25,066 nucleotides of DNA, taken from assembly GCA_963521545.1 (NCBI GenBank), contig CAUQVP010000015.1, positions 1 to 25,066 on the forward strand, given 5' to 3'. This DNA is from JABCPE02 sp963521545. Its GTDB lineage: Bacteria > Bacteroidota > Bacteroidia > Flavobacteriales > Weeksellaceae. Under the pieces are notes generated by a model, which saw only the letters and a program-made list of their open reading frames with translations, was not told where the DNA came from and searched no databases. The position numbers were made by a program, and so were the translations under genes. Positions 8,515-15,032 of this stretch are shown piece after piece; position 1 is the first letter of the stretch, and every line of letters starts with the position of its first letter.

Positions 8515-8522
8515 CAAAAATA
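8515..8522 (-). promoter_or_regulatory. -7 element of the carbonic anhydrase gene
   Basis: Minus strand TATTTTTG, 31 nt before the ATG at 8483. The expected -33 TTG is not obvious. The surrounding 205 bp gap is extremely A/T-rich and also holds the porin promoter. Confidence 0.5.
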
Positions 8523-8660
8523 TATTTTTTCTTTTAAATCTGCTTGTTATTTTAATTAAAATAATAAAATTTTAACCAAATTTTAACAATCATGATAAGT
8601 TTTTAACAAATAAAATGTGAATTTATAAAAAATATAAAGATTTTTGAAATAAATAATAAT

Positions 8661-8668
8661 TATATTTG
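8661..8668 (+). promoter_or_regulatory. -7 element of the porin gene
   Basis: TATATTTG, 20 nt before the ATG. A TTG lies 14 bp upstream (8644-8646), shorter than the usual 17-23 bp spacing. Confidence 0.55.
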
Positions 8669-8688
8669 CCAAGTTTAAAAATTTAAAA

Positions 8689-9987
8689 ATGAGAAAAATA
8701 GCATTCACATCTCTTGCCTTAGCATCATCTATGGTTTTCGCTCAAGAAAATCAGTCGGCTAAGGATTCTCTGGTAATTTCTAATAAGAAGGAATTAGACT
8801 CTTTAAAGCTGGAAATCCAGTCTTTAAAGGAAATGGTGGCTGCCAGCTCAGCCGATAAAAAGGAAGAAGAAAAAAAGGCTTCCAAATGGTATGATAAAAT
8901 CTCTGTCGGAGGATATGTCCAAGTGAGATACAATGAATTTCTAGAAACCAATCCTGATCTAGGCTGTGAGCAGTGCGACCATTTCTGGGGAAATGAAGCG
9001 GATGGATTGTCTTTCAGAAGGCTGAGATTCAAATTCTCTGGGCAGATTACACCAAGAGTATTTTTCTACATCCAGCCCGATTTTGCTAAAACAGTGGGGG
9101 ACAAAAAGTATGTAGGGGTTATCAAAGATGCTTATTTTGATTTAGGTTTAAACTCTACAAATGAATACAGAATCCGTATCGGACAGAGTAAAGTTCCTTT
9201 CGGTTATGAGAACCTTCAGTCTAGTAGTGACAGGCTTCCTTTGGATAGAAATGATGCTATCAATAGTGGTCTAAAAGATGAAAGGGATTTGGGTATTTAT
9301 TTCTTGTGGGCGAGAGAGAAGGAGAAAGAGATTATGGAGTATCTTTACAAAAAAGGCCTGAAACATTCGGGGGATTTTGGGGTTTTCGCATTGGGATTCT
9401 ATAACGGACAAACGGGGAATAACTATGATAAGAACAAAAAATTCCACTGGGTGGCTAGATTTTCATACCCATTTAAGGTTGGAAATCAGATTATAGAACC
9501 TGGGATACAGGCTTATACAGGGAAATTTGTCTTGCCTAAGACAACAGTTGGGACTATTACCCATACTAATAAGGAATATTTAGACCAAAGAATAGCGGCA
9601 TCGTTTGTTCTTTATCCACAGCCGTTCGGTATACAGGCGGAATACAACATCGGTAAAGGGCCTGAATATGATGCAGCTACAAATTCAGTAGAAGTTAAAA
9701 GCCTATATGGTGGATATGCGACATTCTCTTATTTTATCAATAAATGGGATCAAAAGTTCATTCCATTCGTAAGACTTCAGCACTACAAAGGCGGAAAGAA
9801 ACATGAGCTGGATGCTAGAAGCTACAATGTAAAAGAAATGGAAATAGGACTAGAATGGCATCCGTTCAAAGCCTTTGAACTTGTAGCAATGTACACTATA
9901 TCAGACAGAGCTCACAAGGATTTCGCAAATCCTAACTACCACGAAAAAGGAGGTTTGATAAGATTACAAGCGCAATTAAAATTCTAA
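8689..9987 (+). CDS. Phosphate-selective porin O/P-type outer-membrane protein
   Basis: 432 residues. The signal peptide is cut near residue 18-19 (SMVFA-QEN). Residues about 30-52 form a short predicted coiled coil (KELDSLKLEIQSLKEMV), as in trimeric porins of this family. A Lys/Glu-rich linker follows, then a beta-barrel (about 70-432) with the family segment LSFRRLRFKFSGQITPRVFF and a C-terminal strand ending in Phe, the outer-membrane insertion signal. The Porin_O_P family forms anion (phosphate or polyphosphate) channels; substrate choice here is not shown. A Cys93-x-x-Cys96 pair sits in the first strand/loop region. It is divergent from the lipoprotein carbonic anhydrase and followed by a strong terminator. 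Confidence 0.88.
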   Translation: MRKIAFTSLALASSMVFAQENQSAKDSLVISNKKELDSLKLEIQSLKEMVAASSADKKEEEKKASKWYDKISVGGYVQVRYNEFLETNPDLGCEQCDHFWGNEADGLSFRRLRFKFSGQITPRVFFYIQPDFAKTVGDKKYVGVIKDAYFDLGLNSTNEYRIRIGQSKVPFGYENLQSSSDRLPLDRNDAINSGLKDERDLGIYFLWAREKEKEIMEYLYKKGLKHSGDFGVFALGFYNGQTGNNYDKNKKFHWVARFSYPFKVGNQIIEPGIQAYTGKFVLPKTTVGTITHTNKEYLDQRIAASFVLYPQPFGIQAEYNIGKGPEYDAATNSVEVKSLYGGYATFSYFINKWDQKFIPFVRLQHYKGGKKHELDARSYNVKEMEIGLEWHPFKAFELVAMYTISDRAHKDFANPNYHEKGGLIRLQAQLKF

Positions 9988-9995
9988 CCAAATAC

Positions 9996-10029
9996 AAAAA
10001 AGACTTATCACTATGATAAGTCTTTTTTT
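9996..10029. terminator. Bidirectional terminator between the porin gene and kbl
   Basis: A 15 bp perfect inverted repeat: six A then GACTTATCA (9996-10010), loop CTA, then TGATAAGTC and a T-run (10014-10028). It serves both convergent transcripts. Confidence 0.88.
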
Positions 10030-10034
10030 GATAA

Positions 10035-11228
10035 TTAAATAACTCCTAATTCTTTTCCTACTTTTTCAAAAGCCGAGATGGCTTTGTCCAAATGCTCCTT
10101 GGTATGAGCAGCAGAGAGCTGAACTCGTATTCTTGCTTTTTCTTTCGGTACTACTGGATAGAAGAAACCTATTACATAGATGCCTTCATCCATTAGTTTT
10201 TCAGCCATTTTTTGTGAAAGTTTAGCATCGTAGAGCATTACTGGGACGATTGCCGCATCGCCATCTGGAATGTCAAATCCTTTGGCTTTCATTTCAGAAC
10301 GGAAATACTGAGCATTTTCCATTACTTTGTCTCTCAGTGAAGTGTCTTTGGATAGCATTTCCAGCACTTTTGTCGCTGCTCCTACAATCCCTGGCGCTAG
10401 TGAATTAGAGAAAAGATAAGGGCGGGAACGCTGTCTTAGCATGTCTATAATTTCTTTTTTTCCTGATGTGAAACCACCCATAGCACCGCCAAGAGCCTTC
10501 CCAAGAGTAGAAGTAATGATATCCACTCGGTTCATCACATCATTAGCTTCGTGAGTGCCTCGCCCTGTTTTTCCTATAAATCCTGTGGCGTGGCTGTCAT
10601 CCACCATTACTAAAGCATCATATTTTTCAGCCAAATCACATACTCCTTTTAGATTAGCCACGATGCCATCCATAGAGAAAACGCCGTCTGTTACGATGAT
10701 TTTAAAGCGGTGATTTTTCTCTGAAGCAGCTTTCAGCTGGGTTTCTAGATCCTCCATATTATTGTTTTTATAGCGGTATCTGGCAGCTTTACAAAGCCTT
10801 ACACCATCGATGATAGAAGCGTGGTTCAGCTCATCAGAAATAATGGCATCTTGGTCAGTGAAAAGCGGTTCAAAAACTCCACCATTCGCATCAAAAGCAG
10901 CTGCGTAGAGGATAGTGTCTTCCATTCCTAAAAACTCGGAAATCTTGTTTTCCAAATTCTTGTGAATATCCTGCGTTCCACAGATGAACCTTACAGAAGA
11001 CATTCCGTATCCGTGTGTATCCATCGTGCTTTGTGATGCTTTTATCACTTCTGGGTGATTAGAAAGTCCGAGGTAATTATTCGCACAGAAATTTAGGAGT
11101 TTTTTTCCGTTGGCTACGATTTCAGCATCTTGTGAAGAAGTGATGATGCGCTCTCTCTTGTAGAGGCCATCATTTTCTATTTGAGTTAATTCATTTTGAA
11201 GATGAGATAAAAATTTTGAACTAAGCAT
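10035..11228 (-). CDS. kbl: Glycine C-acetyltransferase (2-amino-3-ketobutyrate CoA ligase)
   Basis: 397 residues, the normal length. It is a PLP enzyme of the alpha-oxoamine synthase family that cleaves 2-amino-3-ketobutyrate with CoA to glycine and acetyl-CoA, the second step of threonine breakdown. Key residues seen: ANNYLGLSNHP (49-59), NHAS with His136 stacking on PLP, VDDSHATG with Asp210 and His213, and the Schiff-base Lys244 in STLGKALGGAMGG. The GTQDIHKNLE segment favours Kbl over BioF or SPT, but the related synthases are close. No threonine dehydrogenase gene is in the window. It follows folP by 17 bp on the same strand with no promoter in the gap, so the two are probably cotranscribed. 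Confidence 0.92.
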   Translation of the reverse strand: MLSSKFLSHLQNELTQIENDGLYKRERIITSSQDAEIVANGKKLLNFCANNYLGLSNHPEVIKASQSTMDTHGYGMSSVRFICGTQDIHKNLENKISEFLGMEDTILYAAAFDANGGVFEPLFTDQDAIISDELNHASIIDGVRLCKAARYRYKNNNMEDLETQLKAASEKNHRFKIIVTDGVFSMDGIVANLKGVCDLAEKYDALVMVDDSHATGFIGKTGRGTHEANDVMNRVDIITSTLGKALGGAMGGFTSGKKEIIDMLRQRSRPYLFSNSLAPGIVGAATKVLEMLSKDTSLRDKVMENAQYFRSEMKAKGFDIPDGDAAIVPVMLYDAKLSQKMAEKLMDEGIYVIGFFYPVVPKEKARIRVQLSAAHTKEHLDKAISAFEKVGKELGVI

Positions 11229-11245
11229 ATCTATATTTTTTAAAA

Positions 11246-12082
11246 TTACAATGATAAAAAGTTTTGAAGGGTTCGCTGTGCCTCTGCAACATCGTGAACA
11301 CGCAGGATTTTAGCTCCTTTTTTCAGCATTTTTAGGTGTAGCTGCTGGGTTTCTTCATTGATGTCATGAGGCGATTTCCCAAGAGGTTTATAAATAAAGG
11401 ATTTCCGCGAAATTCCCACTAAAACAGGATATTTTCCGAAGGAAATATGTTCTAATTCTTCCACCATTTGGTTTTGATTTTCAATAGTTTTCCCAAAACC
11501 AAAACCAGGGTCAAGGATAATGTCCTTGATGCCTAAATCCAATAATTCCGCTGTTTTTTTGGAAAAGAACTGATTTATAGCGAGGATAATATCTTGATAA
11601 TCTTCTTTTTCGTGCATGGTTTCGTAGGTGGAATTGCCATGCGTCAGGATGTATGGAAGCTGTGTTTTGGCTGCTGTAGGGAACATATTAGGGTCGTATT
11701 GTCCGCCAGAAATGTCATTGATGATGTCAATGCCCTCATTGTACCCAAAATAGGCAGCTTCGCTATGAAAAGTATCCAATGAAATCAATGCCTGAGGAAA
11801 CTCCTTTTTGATGGATGAGATAATATTTTTTAGTCGGTTAATTTCCTCATTTGCAGTGAGAAATGTAGCGTTCGGACGGGTAGATTGTGCGCCTATGTCT
11901 ATGATAGAAACTCCCTCGGAAAGCATTTTTTCGGTTTGTTTTAAAGCCGAAATTTCATCATTAAATTTTCCTCCATCAGAAAAGCTGTCTGGTGTCAGAT
12001 TGAGAATTCCCATAATTTTCGGAATTGTCAAATCCAGAAGAACTCCACGGCAATTGATAGAAAATGACTGTAAATTTTTCAT
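11246..12082 (-). CDS. folP: Dihydropteroate synthase
   Basis: 278 residues. A TIM-barrel enzyme that condenses 6-hydroxymethyl-7,8-dihydropterin pyrophosphate with p-aminobenzoate to dihydropteroate, the sulfonamide target of folate synthesis. Visible signatures are MGILNLTPDSFSDGG (24-38, with Asn28), DIGAQSTRP (62-70), DTFHSEAA (103-110), NDISGG (122-127), DPGFGFGK (191-198), GISRKS (223-228, with Lys227) and RVHDV (261-265). GAQ replaces the more common GGE in the second motif; I believe this is normal in Bacteroidota. It lies upstream of kbl (17 bp gap) and divergent from the DUF1599 gene. Its -7 element is 4 nt before the ATG, suggesting a leaderless mRNA. Confidence 0.97.
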   Translation of the reverse strand: MKNLQSFSINCRGVLLDLTIPKIMGILNLTPDSFSDGGKFNDEISALKQTEKMLSEGVSIIDIGAQSTRPNATFLTANEEINRLKNIISSIKKEFPQALISLDTFHSEAAYFGYNEGIDIINDISGGQYDPNMFPTAAKTQLPYILTHGNSTYETMHEKEDYQDIILAINQFFSKKTAELLDLGIKDIILDPGFGFGKTIENQNQMVEELEHISFGKYPVLVGISRKSFIYKPLGKSPHDINEETQQLHLKMLKKGAKILRVHDVAEAQRTLQNFLSL

Positions 12083-12086
12083 ACTA

Positions 12087-12094
12087 CAAAAATA
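12087..12094 (-). promoter_or_regulatory. -7 element of folP, directly before the start codon
   Basis: Minus strand TATTTTTG followed by TAGT and the ATG at 12082. Transcription should begin at or one base before the start codon. No clear TTG lies at the -33 position. Confidence 0.55.
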
Positions 12095-12103
12095 ATAATT
12101 TCT

Positions 12104-12111
12104 TATCTTTG
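12104..12111 (+). promoter_or_regulatory. -7 element of the DUF1599 gene
   Basis: TATCTTTG, 18 nt before the preferred ATG at 12130. It lies 9 nt from the opposing folP -7 element, so the divergent promoters overlap. Confidence 0.55.
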
Positions 12112-12129
12112 GGCGAATATTTTATTAAA

Positions 12130-12672
12130 ATGCAACATACTATAAATCAATATAATGAAGTTTCTGCAATTTGTAGAAATCTTTTTGAGAAGAAATTAGC
12201 AGATTATGGAGCTGCGTGGCGAGTGCTGCGTCCCAGCTCAGTGACGGACCAAATTTACATCAAAGTTAATAGAATCCGAACTCTGCAGATGACCGACAAA
12301 AAGATGATAGACGAAGATGAAGAGGAGGGATTTATAGCGATTGTGAATTACTCCGCTATCGCTCTTATCCAGCTGGATAGGGGAGTTTTAGATGTTTTAG
12401 GCAAAGAAGACAAAGCCGAAATTTTGGCCCTATATGATGATTTTATCCAAAAAGCAAGAGACCTTATGGAAAAGAAAAATCACGATTATGGTGAAGTTTG
12501 GCGTGATATGAGAATTAGCTCAATGACTGATTTGATTTATCAGAAAATATTGAGAACCAAACAGATAGAAGATAACGAAGGTAAAACATTAGTATCTGAA
12601 GGCTTAGAAGCCAACTATTTTGATATGCTGAATTATGCAGTTTTCTGCCTTATAAAATTATCCGAAAAATAG
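12130..12672 (+). CDS. DUF1599-family protein with two tandem copies of the domain
   Basis: 180 residues from the ATG at 12130. The frame opens further upstream at 12064, but that lies before the -7 element and overlaps folP, so MQHTINQYNEV is the likely start. The protein is an internal duplication: residues 22-83 (DYGAAWRVLRPSSVTDQIY and a Leu/Ile-rich helix) repeat as 116-177 (DYGEVWRDMRISSMTDLIY and a matching helix). Each copy has DYG-x2-W-R, SS-x-TD-x-IY and a C-terminal NY-A hydrophobic helix. I recognise DUF1599, which I recall being grouped with nucleotide-modification-associated domains; function is not established. It is soluble and all-helical, with no signal peptide. It is divergent from folP and convergent with the SAM-hydrolase-like gene with only 2 bp between stop codons. 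Confidence 0.85.
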   Translation: MQHTINQYNEVSAICRNLFEKKLADYGAAWRVLRPSSVTDQIYIKVNRIRTLQMTDKKMIDEDEEEGFIAIVNYSAIALIQLDRGVLDVLGKEDKAEILALYDDFIQKARDLMEKKNHDYGEVWRDMRISSMTDLIYQKILRTKQIEDNEGKTLVSEGLEANYFDMLNYAVFCLIKLSEK

Positions 12673-12674
12673 AA

Positions 12675-13499
12675 TTAGCTAAATTCTACATAGATTTTTT
12701 CGCCGATATTTAGTCCCATCAGAGGAGCGGCTCCATTGGTCTTACTTCCTTTATACATGGCGATTTCCAGCAAATCAGCCTCGTTGAATAAAGCTAATTC
12801 TTTCGCTAAGAAAAGATTTTCTTTTTCCCAATCTGTGATAATATCAGTATATTTTTTGACTATATTTTTCATCGAACGCTCTCTAAATTTTATTGTAAAA
12901 TTTTGGTTTTCTGAAAGATGCTTTTCAAAAATTTCCTTGCTGATATTAGAAACAGCGTTCCCAAAATGGTCGATATAGATGATTTCTCCTGCAATCATTT
13001 TTTGGGCTTCATTATAGTTAGGTTTTGGGAAAACTACTTCTTTTATACTTTTGATTTGCTTTCCTATAAGTTTGGTATCATTTCCTTTGTGTAGATGTAC
13101 AGCCACAGGTACAAAAATATCTATGGGCGTGAATACTCTATCATCGTCAGATGCGTTGTGAGAAATTTCATAGATTTTTTCAGGTTTAATTTCTGGAAAA
13201 ATCAAGCTGAAAAGCCCATTATCAGGCATTATGAAATAATGTCCATTCGCTTCTAAAACTAAAAATTTTCTATTTTTATGATAAAAACAATCCACTGCAA
13301 TCATGTGGATGCTTCCTTTCGGAAAATGAGAATAGGAGTTTCTGACAATATATGCAGTTTGTATAATGTCATGAGGCTCAATATGATGCGTAATATCTAC
13401 AATAGGAACATTTTTCTCCAAACTGAGAATACTTCCTTTAATGCTTGCAACTTTGTGGTCTTTTGTTCCTAAATCTGTAGTAAGTGTAATAATCGGCAT
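12675..13499 (-). CDS. DUF62-family S-adenosylmethionine hydrolase-like protein
   Basis: 274 residues. It begins MPIITLTTDLGTKDHKVASIKG, the N-terminal signature of the SAM hydroxide adenosyltransferase/fluorinase (DUF62) family, and continues with VDITHHIEPHDI and MPDNGLFSLI. The family hydrolyses SAM to adenosine and methionine, or halogenates it. Of the Asp-Arg-His triad known from the archaeal hydrolase, Asp70 and Arg77 keep the 7-residue spacing, but the usual FHGRD His segment reads FTPID with Thr124. I recall similarly degenerate segments in other Bacteroidota members, so this may be a branch with altered activity. Cytoplasmic. It is divergent from phoH with interlocked promoters. Confidence 0.85.
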   Translation of the reverse strand: MPIITLTTDLGTKDHKVASIKGSILSLEKNVPIVDITHHIEPHDIIQTAYIVRNSYSHFPKGSIHMIAVDCFYHKNRKFLVLEANGHYFIMPDNGLFSLIFPEIKPEKIYEISHNASDDDRVFTPIDIFVPVAVHLHKGNDTKLIGKQIKSIKEVVFPKPNYNEAQKMIAGEIIYIDHFGNAVSNISKEIFEKHLSENQNFTIKFRERSMKNIVKKYTDIITDWEKENLFLAKELALFNEADLLEIAMYKGSKTNGAAPLMGLNIGEKIYVEFS

Positions 13500-13517
13500 C
13501 GTATTTTTTCTATTTTA

Positions 13518-13525
13518 CAAAGATA
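13518..13525 (-). promoter_or_regulatory. -7 element of the SAM-hydrolase-like gene
   Basis: Minus strand TATCTTTG, 18 nt before the ATG at 13499. A TTG lies 24 bp upstream (13550-13552), just outside the normal spacing. Confidence 0.5.
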
Positions 13526-13530
13526 TTGCT

Positions 13531-13538
13531 TATTTTTG
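13531..13538 (+). promoter_or_regulatory. -7 element of phoH
   Basis: TATTTTTG, 33 nt before the ATG. Only 5 nt separate it from the opposing -7 element, so each promoter's -33 region lies behind the other's -7. Confidence 0.5.
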
Positions 13539-13571
13539 GATATTTAAAACAATAAATTTTTAATAAAATAA

Positions 13572-14519
13572 ATGTTTGAATTAAATTACGAAATAAAAGA
13601 TATTGATATCAAAACCTTTTATGGTGTTCAAAATCAATATTTTAACTTGATAAAATCTACATTCCCGACTCTAAAAATTACAGGTCGTGATAGTTATATT
13701 TTTGCGGCTGGAAATCAGCAGGCTTTGGATATTTTAGAGCAAAAACTGGATGATATTGTTAAATTTATTCAAAGCCACCATACAATAGAGCTGAAAGATG
13801 TGGAAAATATCTTGAATATAAAAGATGAAACCGAAAAACAGCTGATTTTTGACCAAGACATCATTGTAAAAGGTGTTAATGGAAAAATAATAAAAGCAAA
13901 AACAACCAATCTAAAAAAACTAGTCAAAGAATCCGAGAAAAAGGATATGGTTTTCGCCATTGGTCCTGCGGGGACAGGGAAAACCTACACAAGTGTAGCT
14001 TTGGCGGTGAAAGCCCTTAAAGAAAAAAATGTAAAACGCATCATTCTCACAAGGCCAGCCGTGGAGGCAGGAGAGAGTTTAGGGTTTCTCCCAGGGGATT
14101 TGAAGGAAAAATTGGATCCGTATTTACAGCCGCTGTATGATGCGCTTCGTGATATGATTCCACATGAAAGATTGGAAAATTTTATAGAGAAAAGGGTAAT
14201 AGAAGTGGCTCCACTGGCTTTTATGCGAGGGAGAACCTTGGATGATGCTTTTGTAATTTTAGACGAAGCCCAGAATACGACTCATTCACAGATGAAAATG
14301 TTTCTTACAAGAATGGGAATGAATGCTAAATTTATCATTACAGGAGACCCGAGCCAGATAGATTTGCCTAAAAATCAACAATCTGGATTACAGGAAGCTA
14401 TGAAAATCCTCCGAAATGTGGAAGAAATAGGATTTATACACCTGAATGAATCTGATGTGGTAAGGCATCCTATCGTGAAAAAAATAATTTTGGCGTATAA
14501 CCAAAGTGAAAAGAAATAA
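13572..14519 (+). CDS. phoH: PhoH-family P-loop ATPase
   Basis: 315 residues. An N-terminal KH-like RNA-binding region (about 1-100) precedes an ATPase domain related to superfamily 1 helicases: Walker A GPAGTGKT (131-138), the PhoH signature LTRPAVEAGESLGFLPGDL (159-177), Walker B FVILDEAQN (227-235, Asp231/Glu232) and the ITGDPSQIDLP sensor motif (256-266). This is the bacterial PhoH/YbeZ type. YbeZ partners with the endoribonuclease YbeY in ribosome maturation, but no ybeY is in the window. It is divergent from the SAM-hydrolase-like gene, an arrangement I recall in other flavobacteria. It ends at a bidirectional terminator. Confidence 0.95.
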   Translation: MFELNYEIKDIDIKTFYGVQNQYFNLIKSTFPTLKITGRDSYIFAAGNQQALDILEQKLDDIVKFIQSHHTIELKDVENILNIKDETEKQLIFDQDIIVKGVNGKIIKAKTTNLKKLVKESEKKDMVFAIGPAGTGKTYTSVALAVKALKEKNVKRIILTRPAVEAGESLGFLPGDLKEKLDPYLQPLYDALRDMIPHERLENFIEKRVIEVAPLAFMRGRTLDDAFVILDEAQNTTHSQMKMFLTRMGMNAKFIITGDPSQIDLPKNQQSGLQEAMKILRNVEEIGFIHLNESDVVRHPIVKKIILAYNQSEKK

Positions 14520-14520
14520 A

Positions 14521-14546
14521 AAAAGCCCATGATTTCATGGGCTTTT
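14521..14546. terminator. Bidirectional terminator between phoH and rplS
   Basis: Twelve-base inverted repeat AAAAGCCCATGA / TCATGGGCTTTT separated by TT, directly after the phoH stop. The U-tract works in both directions. Confidence 0.85.
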
Positions 14547-14566
14547 GAATTATACCTAAGGTCAGA

Positions 14567-14914
14567 TTAGAAACCTCTACCTTTGATTCTTGCTTTTTTA
14601 CCTCTAAGGCTTCTGAAGTAGTAGATTCTAGCTCTTCTAACTTTACCTCTCTTATCAACTTCTATTTTTTGTAGAGCAGGCATGTTGATAGGGAATACTC
14701 TTTCTACACCTACATCTCCACTCATTTTTCTGATAGTGAAGGTTTTAGTAGCTCCAGTTCCTCTTAACTGAATAACCACTCCTTTGAAGAACTGAGTTCT
14801 TGTTTTCTGTCCTTCTTTAATTTCATAATAAACAGTGATAGAATCACCAGCTTTGAATTCAGGAAACTCTTTCTTTGTAATGTACTTGTCCTGAACATAC
14901 TTAATTAAGTCCAT
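14567..14914 (-). CDS. rplS: 50S ribosomal protein L19
   Basis: 115 residues, the usual length. The sequence has the L19 signatures GDSITVYYEIKEGQKTRTQ, FKGVVIQLRGTGATKTFTIR and the C-terminal KVRRARIYYFRSLRGKKARI. L19 sits at the 30S-50S interface of the ribosome. Here it is monocistronic rather than in the rpsP-rimM-trmD-rplS operon found in many bacteria. It has a consensus promoter and an approximately 69 nt leader with two small hairpins, which may be an autoregulatory site. Confidence 0.98.
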   Translation of the reverse strand: MDLIKYVQDKYITKKEFPEFKAGDSITVYYEIKEGQKTRTQFFKGVVIQLRGTGATKTFTIRKMSGDVGVERVFPINMPALQKIEVDKRGKVRRARIYYFRSLRGKKARIKGRGF

Positions 14915-14983
14915 TTTTATATATAAATAAAAGGTTTAAAGTCAAACAACATACACGGCTCTCGTCAGAGGTTGATTAACGAG
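14915..14983 (-). promoter_or_regulatory. rplS 5' leader, candidate L19 ribosomal-protein leader
   Basis: With the promoter at 14987-15016, the transcript should start near 14983. The RNA begins CUCGU, which pairs with ACGAG (14961-14965) around a 13 nt loop. A second small hairpin (GUUU/AAAC, 14934-14947) follows, then an A/U-only stretch before the ATG. I recall an L19 leader motif described in flavobacteria; whether this matches that model needs a covariance search. Confidence 0.5.
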
Positions 14984-14986
14984 GTG

Positions 14987-15016
14987 CAAATTTAAAAAAA
15001 AAAATTATATAGACAA
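14987..15016 (-). promoter_or_regulatory. rplS promoter
   Basis: Minus strand TTG (15014-15016), a 19 bp spacer and TAAATTTG (14987-14994) match the phylum consensus in full. Confidence 0.75.
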
Positions 15017-15032
15017 ATATTGTAAGCAAAAT

